A stretch of DNA of 64,000 nt from Prauserella endophytica (GCF_005146945.1 NZ_SWMS01000001.1:372001-436000); one strand, 5' to 3'; shown: positions 52,010 to 61,733, counted from the stretch's first letter. The notes: generated by a model not told the origin, from the sequence alone. Made by a program: numbers and translations.

Positions 52010-53263
52010 TCAGTCGCCGGTGGTGCTGGGCGGCGCGTGGTTGATCTGCTCGTCGAGCAGGTCGGTGAACACCGGCTCGAGCTGGTCGCGGTTCGGACCG
52101 GTCACGTCGATGATCACCACGCGCTTGTAGAGCACGTACACCGCGCGGTAGACGCTGTCGGAGCTGGCGTTGCCCGCCCCGAACACCGGAACACCCTGCA
52201 TCGACAGCTCCCGGACCTCCGGGATGCCGCCTTCCTGCTGGATGACGCCGTACTCCTCCGCGGCCGCGGCCGCGGCGTCCTCGTTGGACACCTCGATCGC
52301 GTAGATGCCGATCGTGGCGTCGCCGTCGCGCGTGGTCTTGAGCAGGCCGTCGGTCATCCCGGCGTCGTCGAGCGCCTGGACCATCGACTCCGGCAGCATC
52401 TGGTTGGTCCTCAGCTGCTCCAGGTTGAACGCCCCACCGCCGTTGCGCTCCTGGCCGGGCGGGTCTATGATCGCCGACTCGTTGTCGGCGGGCACGGCCT
52501 TCGGAGCGGGCGGCTCCGGCAGCGCCGAGCTGGTTGGCTGCGGCGGGGCCTGCGACTGCGAGTTGGCGGGTGGGTTCTGCGCCTGGGGGTTGTCGTTGCC
52601 GCCGTTGATGAACAGCGCCCACACGGCGAAGCCGATACCCGCGAGCAGCACCACACCGAGCACGGAGAACAGCACCTTGCGGCCCGCGCCCGACTTCGAC
52701 TCGGACTCGAAGGACTCGGGGCCCTGGCTCACGCCCCACTCGGAGCTGCCCTGCGGCGCGATCGGCGGGAAGTCACCGCCACCCCACGGCGGCGTGGCGT
52801 CCTCCTGCGCGGCGTTCCACGGCTGCTGCTGGTACTGCTGCTGAGGACCGGCGAACCCGGCGGGAGGGGAGGCGGGCTGCTGGTACTGCTGCTGCGGCTG
52901 GGGGAAGCCCGCCGGCGGCGAGGCCTGCGGCGGCCGGGGCTGCTGCGACTGCCAGTTGGGCACGACCTGCGTGCGCTCGCCACCGGCGGCCGAGGGCGGT
53001 ACGGCCTGCGTGGCTTCCGGCTGCTGCGCTTGCTGGGGCTGTACCGGCTGAGCGGGCTGCTGGGGGGTGCCCTGCGGAGGTGACAGCGGCTCGATGATCT
53101 GCGTCGAGTCGGCGTTGCCGCCCTGGTCGCCCTGCGGCTGCTGCTCCGTCGAGGTCACCGCCGACGACAGGATCTGGTCCCGGCGGGTTCTGTACTCGTC
53201 CGCGGACAGGCTGCCGGACGCGAGACTCTCGTCCAGCTTGCGTAGCTCTTCCTGCCAGGTCAC
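52010..53263 (-). CDS. membrane-anchored protein with MTWQEEL N-terminal motif (paralog 1)
   Basis: 417 aa, GTG start. Residues 1-35 (MTWQEELRKLDESLASG, SADEYRTRRDQILSSA) form a SHOCT-like helical unit. A Gln/Pro-rich disordered region (about 40-200) follows, then one membrane helix (VLFSVLGVVLLAGIGFAVWA) and an extracytoplasmic domain (about 270-410, DGDATIGIYAIEVSNED). The gene at 60640-61647 has the same order and N-terminal motif. Function unknown; it may monitor or assist the envelope locus between the two. Confidence 0.8.
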   Translation of the reverse strand: MTWQEELRKLDESLASGSLSADEYRTRRDQILSSAVTSTEQQPQGDQGGNADSTQIIEPLSPPQGTPQQPAQPVQPQQAQQPEATQAVPPSAAGGERTQVVPNWQSQQPRPPQASPPAGFPQPQQQYQQPASPPAGFAGPQQQYQQQPWNAAQEDATPPWGGGDFPPIAPQGSSEWGVSQGPESFESESKSGAGRKVLFSVLGVVLLAGIGFAVWALFINGGNDNPQAQNPPANSQSQAPPQPTSSALPEPPAPKAVPADNESAIIDPPGQERNGGGAFNLEQLRTNQMLPESMVQALDDAGMTDGLLKTTRDGDATIGIYAIEVSNEDAAAAAAEEYGVIQQEGGIPEVRELSMQGVPVFGAGNASSDSVYRAVYVLYKRVVIIDVTGPNRDQLEPVFTDLLDEQINHAPPSTTGD

Positions 53264-53454
53264 CCCCGGCCCCCCTTCGGGACAGTTCTGTGCATGCTCG
53301 CGTCAGCTCCAGCGAACATCGACGACGAAAAACCGAGGACATTGTGCACCTCGTGTCGGGGGCGCACGGTGGCGACCACCCAGACGTAACCTACTGTGCC
53401 GTCGGGTCCGGCACCGCCCGCGACCGCACCCCGATCATGGCTGTCACCTGGTTG

Positions 53455-54756
53455 TTACCTGGGATTGGCCGCGAGCGCGGCGCCGAGCCGGTGGATCGCG
53501 TCGTCGTGCAGCAGCGCGCTCGCGCCGCCGGTGACGATCCGTTCCACGAACTCGACCACCACCACGTCGCGATCGGCGAGCAGCTCGGCGATCTGGTCGA
53601 CCGAGGCCTCCGCGACGGTCTCGGCGTGCACGACGGAGAGGTCGCGAACGGCGGCCGTGAGGAACGGCGTGGCGAACTGGGTGTAGGAGTCGGCGATCAC
53701 GCCGACCTTGTCCTCGATCGTGCCTTCCACCGCGTCGCCTCGCTGTTCGACCTCGAGCATGGTGCGGAAGTCGCTCGCGAGGTAGCGCGTCCGGTCCTCG
53801 CCGCCGTCGGGCGCGAGCGTGTAGCGGGTGAGCTGACGTTGCTCCTGCCTGCCGAGCATCCGGGGCAGGTCGGCAGGCCACTCCTGCGTGCCGTCCGGCC
53901 CCACCTGCCACGTCGCGGTGCTGCCCGGCGCGATCCGCTCGGCCAGCGCGTAGGTCATGGTCAGCCCGCCCGCGAAGTTCCAGTGGCTGTCGATCGCGTC
54001 GTACAGCGGTTCCCCGGTCTGCCGCTCGGTGTCGCGCAAGGCGGGGCGCAGGTCGATGGCCCCGGCCTCGGCGGGCACCCGGCGCCAGAACTCGGCCGCC
54101 CGCTGCTGCGCGCACTCCTTTCCGAGGTAGCTCTCCGGCAGGTGCTGCGGCATGACCGTCGTCTTGTCGGGCGCGATCACCAGCTCGAACTCCCGACCCG
54201 ACGCCTCGACGGCCTCGCGAAGCTTGTTCAGCTGCGTCACGACGCCGTTCACGTCGCGCGCCGGATAGCACCTGGCCTTCACGTCCTCGCCGAGGTAGAG
54301 CCAGTTGTCGGTGCCCGAGATCACGTCGGGGAACAGGTCGGGCGGCGTCTCCTGCCGCTCGCTGCCCGGCGAGACGCCCACCGTGTCGCGTGCTCCGCCG
54401 CCCATGTCGGGTGGGTCGCGGAACACCCCGGTGCTGATGCCGCTCGCCGCGTCGATACCGGCCTCGCGCAACGGCAGGTGGTCGGTGGCCCACGCGGAGA
54501 GGCCGGTGAAGAAACCCCAGCCGTCGGTGATGCTCGGGAACTCGGCCAGCGCCCTGTTCTCGAACGCCTGCGGCCGCACGCCGAGCACGAACGCGAGCGC
54601 CGGGGCGAGGAAGAACACGACCGCGCAGGTCAGGGCGGTGCGCTGACGTGGGCTGTGCCGTGGCCGGTAGAGGCTGTGCTCGTTGGGGAGCCACGATTCC
54701 GGCGTGGGTGGAAGGCCCCCGCCCACGGGCGGGTGCGATCGGGGGCCTGCGGACAC
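53455..54756 (-). CDS. AlgX/AlgJ-like SGNH-fold polysaccharide O-acetylation protein
   Basis: 433 aa, GTG start. One N-terminal membrane helix (ALTCAVVFFLAPALAFVLG) anchors an extracytoplasmic SGNH-like domain. Triad candidates are S357 in ADSYTQF and D256/H258 in AIDSHWNFAGG; FELVIAPDKTTVMPQHLP and DNWLYLGED are also typical of AlgX/AlgJ. Such proteins transfer acetyl groups to exported polysaccharide, with a membrane acyltransferase supplying them. The gene at 59472 could be that partner. Confidence 0.85.
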   Translation of the reverse strand: MSAGPRSHPPVGGGLPPTPESWLPNEHSLYRPRHSPRQRTALTCAVVFFLAPALAFVLGVRPQAFENRALAEFPSITDGWGFFTGLSAWATDHLPLREAGIDAASGISTGVFRDPPDMGGGARDTVGVSPGSERQETPPDLFPDVISGTDNWLYLGEDVKARCYPARDVNGVVTQLNKLREAVEASGREFELVIAPDKTTVMPQHLPESYLGKECAQQRAAEFWRRVPAEAGAIDLRPALRDTERQTGEPLYDAIDSHWNFAGGLTMTYALAERIAPGSTATWQVGPDGTQEWPADLPRMLGRQEQRQLTRYTLAPDGGEDRTRYLASDFRTMLEVEQRGDAVEGTIEDKVGVIADSYTQFATPFLTAAVRDLSVVHAETVAEASVDQIAELLADRDVVVVEFVERIVTGGASALLHDDAIHRLGAALAANPR

Positions 54757-54825
54757 GCGCCGTATCGTATCGCCGGGCCGGGTGAACTGGGGGCCGGTTC
54801 GGGTCGATCAGCGGAGGGACGCGTG

Positions 54826-56238
54826 ATGCACGGCGTCGACTACGAGCGGCGGCTGGCCGCGGAGCGGGAGACGTTCGCGCAGCAGGTCGATCTGCACGGG
54901 AGCCTGCCGGAGTCCGCGCACCGCTGGTCGGCGAGGCACATGCTGCCCAAGCTGAACGCGCTCGGCGTGTCCGGCATCGACCACCTGATCACCGGCGAGA
55001 TCGCGAGCAGGGCCGCCGGACTGGACCGGGACGCCGTGGTGCTCTCGCTCGGCAGCGGCAACGGGGACCAGGAGCTCGGCTGGTTGCGGACGCTCGCCGA
55101 CGAGGGCGTGCACAACGTGCGCGTGCGCCTGCTGGAGATCAACACCGACATGCAGGAGCGCGCCGCGAAGGCCGCCGACTCGCTCGGGCTCGCCGACCGG
55201 GTGGAGCCCGTGGTCGCCGACTTCAACTCGTGGGTCGCCGACGCCCAGCACGACGTAGTGGTGGGCTACCAGGTGCTGCACCACGTGCTGGACCTCGAAC
55301 ACCTCTACGGTCAGATCCGCGACAGCCTCACGCGCGACGGCGTGCTCGTGGTGCACGACATGATCGGCCGCAACGGGCACCGGCGCTGGCCCGAAGCCCT
55401 TGAGGTCGTCGAGCGGATCTGGGCGACGCTGCCTGCCGAGCTGCGCCGCAACGCCATCACCGGCGCCGTCGACGAGGTCTACGCCGACGTCGACTGCGCG
55501 GTCGACGGCTTCGAGGGCATCCGAGCGCAGGACGTGCTGCCGGTGCTCCTGCACTACCTGCACCCGGGCTTCTTCCTCGCGCTCGGCAACGTGATCGACC
55601 CGTTCATCGACCGGATCTACGGGCACAACTTCGACATGGCCGACCCCGCGCACCGCGCTCGCATCGACCAGCTCGGCACGCTCGACGACACCCTGATCGA
55701 CCTCGGGATCGTCACCCCGACCCGGCTCACGGCCCTGTTCCACCCCACGCCGCAGCCGCTGCGCGTGCATGGCGAGCGCACCCCGTCGCGGTCGATCCGC
55801 AACACCGAGGTGCTCGACCCTGCGGGCCGCGTCTCGTTCGACCCGAGGGGCAGCGACCCCGGCGGCCTCGTCCGCGGAGCCGGTGTGGCGGCGGGCCGGA
55901 TGAACGGCGTCTTCCACGACGCGTGGGCGGGCCGGACCGTGCGCTTTCCCGTGCTGACCACGGCCGATGTCGCGAGCATCGAGCTGCGCACGTACGTGCC
56001 GGAGTGGATGCCGTACACCGGGCAGGTCACCGTGAGCCTGGACGGAACGCCGGTGGGCTCGATCGAGGTCGGGCCCGAACTGACCGAGCGGAGCCTCCCC
56101 GTCCGAGTGCCCGCCCACCGCACCGCCGAGCTGGCGCTGAGCGCCGACTGGGCGGTCAACCCGAGCGACTCCGGGCTCGGCGACGACCGGCGCAATCTGG
56201 CCTATGTGCTGGTCGGAATCACATTGCGGGAAATCTGA
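54826..56238 (+). CDS. SAM-dependent methyltransferase with C-terminal beta-sandwich domain
   Basis: 470 aa from ATG 54826 with GGAGGG seven bases upstream. SAM-binding motif VVLSLGSGNGDQE, then VVVGYQVLHHVLDLEHLYGQ and VLVVHDMIGRNGHRRWPEAL. Residues about 350-470 form a beta-rich module (VRFPVLTTADVASIEL, SDSGLGDDRRNLAYVLVGI), common at the end of glycan-modifying proteins. Presumably methylates a sugar or its carrier in the envelope locus. Head-to-head with the AlgX-like gene. Confidence 0.85.
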   Translation: MHGVDYERRLAAERETFAQQVDLHGSLPESAHRWSARHMLPKLNALGVSGIDHLITGEIASRAAGLDRDAVVLSLGSGNGDQELGWLRTLADEGVHNVRVRLLEINTDMQERAAKAADSLGLADRVEPVVADFNSWVADAQHDVVVGYQVLHHVLDLEHLYGQIRDSLTRDGVLVVHDMIGRNGHRRWPEALEVVERIWATLPAELRRNAITGAVDEVYADVDCAVDGFEGIRAQDVLPVLLHYLHPGFFLALGNVIDPFIDRIYGHNFDMADPAHRARIDQLGTLDDTLIDLGIVTPTRLTALFHPTPQPLRVHGERTPSRSIRNTEVLDPAGRVSFDPRGSDPGGLVRGAGVAAGRMNGVFHDAWAGRTVRFPVLTTADVASIELRTYVPEWMPYTGQVTVSLDGTPVGSIEVGPELTERSLPVRVPAHRTAELALSADWAVNPSDSGLGDDRRNLAYVLVGITLREI

Positions 56239-56280
56239 ACCTGCCACCGGGGACAGTGTGTGAACCGCTAATCTCCCCGC

Positions 56281-59200
56281 ATGGGTACGGGACCTCGGGG
56301 TGAGCGGCTCATCGACTGGACCGGGGAGCGGTGCGTGCCATGGGCCGACGACCTCCAGGTCATCTACGAGCACTACCACCGGTACGCCTTCGCGTTGCGG
56401 TTCACCGAGGGCAAGCGCGTGCTCGACCTCGCCAGCGGTGAGGGCTTCGGCAGCGCGCTGATGGCCGCCAAGGCCACGCAGGTCGTGGGCATCGACATCG
56501 ACGAGACCACCGTCGAGCACGCCCGACAGCGCTACCCGCTCGGCAACGTCCGGTTCGAGGTCGGCTCGATCACCGACCCCGGCGCGTGCGAGGGCGAGGA
56601 GCCCTTCGACGTCATCACGTGCTTCGAGGCCGTCGAGCACGTGCTGGACCAGGACCGGCTGATGGAGCTGGTCGCCAACCGGCTCGCGCCCGGCGGCATC
56701 TTCCTGTGCAGCACACCCGACATCGACGTCTACACCCATGACCACGGCAACGAGAACCCGTACCACGTCCACGAGCTGCACGAGGGCGCGTTCCGGGAGC
56801 TGCTCGGCGGGCGGTTCGAGCACGTGCTGCTGCTGAAGCAGAACGTCGCCGTCGGTTCGCTGATCCACGACGGCGAGTCCGGCGGCGACAGCGAGACCTA
56901 CACGCTGAGCAGGCGTTCCGCCGACGACTGGTCGGTGGACCGCGGCGCCCCGCACACCTACTTCGTCGGCATCGCGTCGAACCGGCCGTTCGAGGTGCCG
57001 CACACGTCCGTGCTGGTCGACCCGAAGCTGACCCTGGTGCGCGAGGCGCGGGCAGGCGAGATCGCGGGGCTCGCCGACTCGGTGAGCACGTTGGAGGCCC
57101 GGCTGCGTGAGCGCACCGCGGCCGTCGAGGACGCCGAGGCCAGGGCGCGGACGCTCGAAGGGGAGCGGGACGAGGCGCTGGCCCAGCTGCGCCGCGTCAA
57201 CGAGTGCTACCGCAAGGCTGTCGAGGAGGGCGACCAGCTGCGCCGCAGGGCCACCCGCGACGCGGCGAGGCTGAGCTGGCTGTCGGACAACCTCGGCACC
57301 CTGCGCCAGACCGTCAACCACCTCGCGGGGGAGAACGCCAGGCTCTCCGCCGAGCACTCGGAGCTCGCCCAGAAGCTGCTCGGCCGTTACCGCTCCGCCG
57401 TCGAGAAGCTCGCCCCTCGCGGCACCCGCCGCCGCGACGCCTACGAGACCGCGCTCGGCAGGCAGCCGGGTCCGGTCGTCCCCGCCGAGGACGTGCCGGG
57501 GCCGGTCGCCGTCACCACCAGCGACGAGCCGATCGTCTCGGTGGTGATCCCGATCTACGGCAACTGGGCCTACACGCGCCGGTGCCTCGAGTCGATCGAG
57601 GTGCACCTGCCGATCACGCCGTTCGAGGTCATCGTCGTCGACGACGCCTCGCCCGACGACACGGCCGACCGCGTCGCCGGGTGTGCGGGGGTGCGGCTCG
57701 TGCGGGCGCAGCGCAACCTCGGCTTCATCGGCGCCTGCAACCTCGGCGCCGAGCACGCGCGCGGCGAGCTGGTCATGTTCCTCAACAACGACACCGAGGT
57801 GCGGCCCGGCTGGCTGGACAAGCTGGTGCAGGTCTTCGACAACGACGCCTCGGTCGGCCTCGCCGGGTCGAAGCTCGTCTACCCGGACGGCACGCTGCAG
57901 GAGTCCGGCGGCATCGTCTGGCGCGACGGCAACGGCTGGAACTACGGCAGGGGCGCCAACCCGGACGAGCCGCGCTTCCGCACGATGCGCGACGTCGACT
58001 ACTGCTCGGGTGCCGCGCTGCTCGTGCGCCGTGACCTCTTCGAGCGCGTCGGCGGTTTCGACACCCGCTACTCGCCCGCGTACTACGAGGACACCGATCT
58101 CGCCTTCGCCGTGCGTGCGGCCGGCTACCGCACCGTCGTGCAGCCGGAGTCGGTGGTCGTGCACCACGAGGGCGTGTCCAACGGCACCGACACCGGCTCC
58201 GGCGTCAAGCGGCATCAGGAGCTCAACCGCGCCGTGTTCGCCGAGAAGTGGGCGAGCGCGCTGGCCGGCCACCTGCCTCAGGCGAGCCCCGGCAACCTGT
58301 GGCTCGCCCGCGCCCGCGGCGCGCACGGCCACCGTGGCGGGCTCGTCCTCGTCGCCGACCACCAGGTGCCGCGCACCAGAGAGGACTCCGGCTCGGTCCG
58401 CATGGCCCGGCTGCTCGACCTGCTCGTCGACCTCGGCGAGCGCGTGGTGTTCTTCCCCATGAACGGCGCGATCCCCGAGGAGTACACGGCGCCGCTGCAC
58501 CGCAAGGGCATCACCGTGATCGCCGACCAGGGTCAGCAGGAGGAGTTCGTGCGCGACGCGGGCAGCGCGCTGCGGCTCGCCGTGCTGTCCCGGCCGCAGG
58601 TGGCGTGGCGGTTGCTGGAGCCGCTGCGCCAGCACGCGCCCGGCTGCGTCGTCGCCTACGACACCGTCGACCTGCACTTCCTGCGCCTGCAGCGGCAGGC
58701 CGACCTCGCGGCCCAGCTCGGTGACAACGCGGAGCGCGACACGCTGAGCAGGCGGGCCGAGGCGCTGAGGGAGATGGAGCTCGGCCTCGCGCGCGCGTGC
58801 GACGTGACACTCGTGGTCTCGGAGGTCGAGCAGCGGCTCCTCGCCGAGCTGGTGCCCGCCGCGAAGGTCGAGGTGCTGTCCAACGTGCACGAGGCCGATG
58901 TCGCGAGGACCGCCGTCGAGGGTCGCTCGGGCGTCCTGTTCGTCGGCAGCTTCGACCACATCCCCAACCGCGACGCCGCCCGCTGGCTCGCCGAGGAGAT
59001 CATGCCGCTCGTGCGGCGGCGCCACCCCGACGCGGTGGCGCACATCGTCGGCAGCAACCCGCCGCCGGAGATCGGCGAGCTCGCGCGCGACGGCGTCGTC
59101 GTGCACGGCTGGGTCGAGGACCTGGTCGCACAGTACGAACAGGCCCGCGTTGTGGTGGCGCCGCTGCGCTTCGGTGCCGGGGTCAAGGGCAAGGTCGGCG

Positions 59201-59451
59201 AGGCGCTCGCGCGCGGCGTGCCCGTGGCCGCGACGGCGCTCGCGGCCGAGGGCATGCACCTGGTCGACGGCGAGGAGGTGCTGCTCGGCGAGACCGCGGC
59301 GCAGCTGGCCGAGCGCATCGGCACGCTGCTCGCCGACGACGCGTTGTGGCTGCGGATCTCGGAGGCAGGCAAGGAGGCCGTGAACCGGCGGTTCGGGCCA
59401 GGCGTGGCCCGCGAGACGCTCGCCGGACTACTGCGGGAGCGCGCGGACTGA
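56281..59451 (+). CDS. 1056-aa fusion: methyltransferase, coiled coil, GT2 and GT4-type glycosyltransferase
   Basis: Cytosolic multidomain glycan-assembly enzyme. Residues about 40-235: class I methyltransferase (VLDLASGEGFGSAL, GIDIDETTVEHARQRYP, FEAVEHVLDQDRLM). About 260-385: coiled coil rich in Glu/Arg/Leu. About 420-650: GT2 (VVIPIYGNWAYTRRCLESIE, IVVDDASPDDTADRV, MFLNNDTEVRPGWLDKLV, DYCSGAALLVRRDLF). About 690-1050: a GT-B glycosyltransferase (GVLFVGSFDHIPNRDAARWL, APLRFGAGVKGKVGEALARG). The coiled coil may set glycan length, as in WbbB/WbdD-type enzymes. The ATG has no visible ribosome-binding site, so leaderless translation is likely. Confidence 0.88.
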   Translation: MGTGPRGERLIDWTGERCVPWADDLQVIYEHYHRYAFALRFTEGKRVLDLASGEGFGSALMAAKATQVVGIDIDETTVEHARQRYPLGNVRFEVGSITDPGACEGEEPFDVITCFEAVEHVLDQDRLMELVANRLAPGGIFLCSTPDIDVYTHDHGNENPYHVHELHEGAFRELLGGRFEHVLLLKQNVAVGSLIHDGESGGDSETYTLSRRSADDWSVDRGAPHTYFVGIASNRPFEVPHTSVLVDPKLTLVREARAGEIAGLADSVSTLEARLRERTAAVEDAEARARTLEGERDEALAQLRRVNECYRKAVEEGDQLRRRATRDAARLSWLSDNLGTLRQTVNHLAGENARLSAEHSELAQKLLGRYRSAVEKLAPRGTRRRDAYETALGRQPGPVVPAEDVPGPVAVTTSDEPIVSVVIPIYGNWAYTRRCLESIEVHLPITPFEVIVVDDASPDDTADRVAGCAGVRLVRAQRNLGFIGACNLGAEHARGELVMFLNNDTEVRPGWLDKLVQVFDNDASVGLAGSKLVYPDGTLQESGGIVWRDGNGWNYGRGANPDEPRFRTMRDVDYCSGAALLVRRDLFERVGGFDTRYSPAYYEDTDLAFAVRAAGYRTVVQPESVVVHHEGVSNGTDTGSGVKRHQELNRAVFAEKWASALAGHLPQASPGNLWLARARGAHGHRGGLVLVADHQVPRTREDSGSVRMARLLDLLVDLGERVVFFPMNGAIPEEYTAPLHRKGITVIADQGQQEEFVRDAGSALRLAVLSRPQVAWRLLEPLRQHAPGCVVAYDTVDLHFLRLQRQADLAAQLGDNAERDTLSRRAEALREMELGLARACDVTLVVSEVEQRLLAELVPAAKVEVLSNVHEADVARTAVEGRSGVLFVGSFDHIPNRDAARWLAEEIMPLVRRRHPDAVAHIVGSNPPPEIGELARDGVVVHGWVEDLVAQYEQARVVVAPLRFGAGVKGKVGEALARGVPVAATALAAEGMHLVDGEEVLLGETAAQLAERIGTLLADDALWLRISEAGKEAVNRRFGPGVARETLAGLLRERAD

Positions 59452-59471
59452 CGACGGCATCGGGGGGACGA

Positions 59472-60698
59472 GTGGCCGGCACGGGCAAGCGGCGAAAGCT
59501 GAAGGAGTACGCCGACCCGAACATCGGGTTCGCGTGGCTGCGGCTGTTCGGCGCCATCACGGTCGTGATCGACCACAGCTCGCCGCTCGTGCACCCCGAA
59601 CGGCTGACGGTCTTCCCCGCGAGCTGGCAAGCCTCCCCCGGTTACGTGGCGCTCATGGGTTTCTTCGCCATGAGCGGCTGGCAGATCAGCGACAGCTGGG
59701 AACGCGACCCGTCGTGGTGGCGGTTCAGCGGACGGCGCCTGCTGCGCATCCTGCCGCCGCTGCTCGCGGTCGTGTTCGTCACGACGCTCGTGATCGGCCC
59801 GCTGTTCACCAGCCTCTCCGTGGGCGAGTACTTCTCCGACCAGCAGACCTGGCGTTACCTCGTGGGCACGTCGCTGCTGTTCCTCCTGCAGCACCTGCTG
59901 CCCGGCGTGTTCGACGACAACCCGTATCCGTGGTCGGTCAACGGTTCGCTGTGGACACTGCCGATGGAGATGGTGGGCTACGTCCTCGTGCTCGTGGTCG
60001 GCCTGCTGGTCGCGTTCGGCGTGACGCGCTACGTGGTGCTGCCGGTGCTGGCCGGGCTGATGGTGCTGGACGGGATGTTCCAGGCGACGTTCGGCTTCCA
60101 GGGCAACGCGGGCTCGCTCATCGAGGTGCCGATCGGCTCGATGGTGTCCTTCATGGTGCCCTTCGCCATCGGCATGGTGATGCACACGTTCCGCGACCGG
60201 ATCCCACTCAAAGGGCCAGCGGCGATCGTGCTGTTCGCGGGCTGGATCGCGGCGCACTGGACCCCGCTCGACCGGTATCTGCTGGCGATCTCGGCGAGCT
60301 ACGGCGCGATCGTGATCGCCCACCACTGGCCGACGTGGTTCCGAGCCGACGGCAGGCTCGTCTTCGGCAGCTACGGGCTCTACATCTGGGCGTTCCCGGT
60401 ACAGCAGATGATCATCGCGGCGGGGGTGCGCGACCAGTGGGTGCTGATGGCGCTCGCGGTGCCCGCCGCCTACCTGTGCGGCGTGGCCTCGTGGTGCCTC
60501 GTGGAGGCGCCGACCCAGCGCGGGCTGCGCAAATACCTGGTCAAGCCCAAGCCGCCCGAGAGGCCACAGCAACCGAGGCCACCCACGCCCCGGCCCCGGC
60601 CGCGTCCGCCGAGCTTCGCCGAGGCGGACACCGTCCGGTTCAGCCCAGTGGCAAGGCCGCACGCAGGTCGGCGACCGCCTTCGATGCGAGTTCGCTGA
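59472..60698 (+). CDS. membrane acyltransferase family 3 (OafA/YrhL-like)
   Basis: 408 aa, GTG start with GGGGGGACG upstream. About ten helices. Motifs: FAWLRLFGAITVVIDHS (R and H near the active site), MGFFAMSGWQISDSWERDP, WTLPMEMVGYVLV. A Pro/Arg-rich cytoplasmic tail ends the protein. Likely transfers an acetyl or other acyl group to the glycan made by the fusion enzyme; the AlgX-like protein could be the periplasmic acceptor stage. Its last 59 nt overlap the convergent 60640 gene. Confidence 0.88.
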   Translation: MAGTGKRRKLKEYADPNIGFAWLRLFGAITVVIDHSSPLVHPERLTVFPASWQASPGYVALMGFFAMSGWQISDSWERDPSWWRFSGRRLLRILPPLLAVVFVTTLVIGPLFTSLSVGEYFSDQQTWRYLVGTSLLFLLQHLLPGVFDDNPYPWSVNGSLWTLPMEMVGYVLVLVVGLLVAFGVTRYVVLPVLAGLMVLDGMFQATFGFQGNAGSLIEVPIGSMVSFMVPFAIGMVMHTFRDRIPLKGPAAIVLFAGWIAAHWTPLDRYLLAISASYGAIVIAHHWPTWFRADGRLVFGSYGLYIWAFPVQQMIIAAGVRDQWVLMALAVPAAYLCGVASWCLVEAPTQRGLRKYLVKPKPPERPQQPRPPTPRPRPRPPSFAEADTVRFSPVARPHAGRRPPSMRVR

Positions 60699-61647
60699 GC
60701 CGCTCGGCGGAGGTGTCCGCGGTGGGTTGTGAGACCCACAGGTTCACCGCCGTGTCGCCCGAGGCGTACCAGGTGCCGTTGAGCGTGCGTTCGCCGAGCT
60801 CGCCGGACATGGTGTCCTGCGCGGTCTCGTCGGAGAAGCCCGCGCCGAGCATCAGCTCTCGCATGTCGTTGACCACGGTGTTCGCGGCGGCAGCGTTCTC
60901 CAGCGGGATCACGAGCATGAAGTACGCCGTGTCGCCGTCGGTGGACGCGCGGTAGACGATCTCCTTCGCGCCGGCGTCGGTGAAGATCTTGCCGGAGGAC
61001 TCGGGGTAGAGGCCCAGCTCCACCCCCTTCGCGATCGACATCGTCGAGTTGTCGGTGTTCTGCTCGCCGGGCAGCACGGGCAGACGGTCCTCCAGCGCGA
61101 CCTCGGCGGGCGGCGCGGGGCTCGACGACGGCGCGGTGTCGCCCTGCGCGGAGCCGCCCGGCCCGCCGATGCCGCCGAGCCACCACGCACCGCCGATCAC
61201 GGCGGCGAGCGCGAGGAAGACCCCGAGCGAGATGTACAGCCACGTGCGCCTGCGACCCCGGTTCTCCGGGGGCGGGGGTGACGCGATCAGCGGCTGGGCC
61301 TGCAACCTGCTCATCGGCATGGTCAGCTCGGTGTCGGCCGGGCTGGGCGCCGTGGTGGGCCGCCCGTTCGACAGCAGCGACGCTGGCGTGACGCGGGGTG
61401 GCTGTTGCGGCGCGGGCGGCTGCGGAGGCGGCTGCGTGGCCTGGTGTGCGTCGGCGGCCGGGTTGGCGGCCTGCCACTGCGGGGCGCCGCCACCGACCTC
61501 GGCGCGTGGCGAGGCGAACGGCGACACCACCGGGTTGCCCGAGACCTCCGCGAGGATGTCCTCCCGGCGCCGCCGATGCAGATCATGGGAGATCGTTCCG
61601 GCGGCGAGCTCGGCGTCGAGGCGACGCAACTCTTCCTGCCAAGTCAT
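60640..61647 (-). CDS. membrane-anchored protein with MTWQEEL N-terminal motif (paralog 2)
   Basis: 335 aa from ATG 61647. Residues 1-40 (MTWQEELRRLDAELAAG, HRRRREDILAEVSG) match the N-terminus of the 52010 gene product. A Gln/Pro linker (about 45-110), one membrane helix (LYISLGVFLALAAVIGGAWW) and an extracytoplasmic domain with DGDTAYFMLVIPLENAAAAN follow. The second paralog bounds the polysaccharide locus on the right. Function unknown. Confidence 0.8.
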   Translation of the reverse strand: MTWQEELRRLDAELAAGTISHDLHRRRREDILAEVSGNPVVSPFASPRAEVGGGAPQWQAANPAADAHQATQPPPQPPAPQQPPRVTPASLLSNGRPTTAPSPADTELTMPMSRLQAQPLIASPPPPENRGRRRTWLYISLGVFLALAAVIGGAWWLGGIGGPGGSAQGDTAPSSSPAPPAEVALEDRLPVLPGEQNTDNSTMSIAKGVELGLYPESSGKIFTDAGAKEIVYRASTDGDTAYFMLVIPLENAAAANTVVNDMRELMLGAGFSDETAQDTMSGELGERTLNGTWYASGDTAVNLWVSQPTADTSAERLSELASKAVADLRAALPLG

Positions 61648-61733
61648 CCAGGACCCCCTGACCAACACGAGCGAGCGCATGCACAGTATTGCGTCACCCC
61701 TTTGAAGGACATTCTCTCGCCTAGGATTGACTC

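Noticed and set aside
54808-59259. A 1,483-codon open frame on the minus strand across the methyltransferase and fusion-glycosyltransferase genes
   Set aside because: It is antisense to two well-supported genes with clear motifs; its translation is low-complexity His/Arg/Asp/Val-rich with no domain. High GC content makes such frames common.
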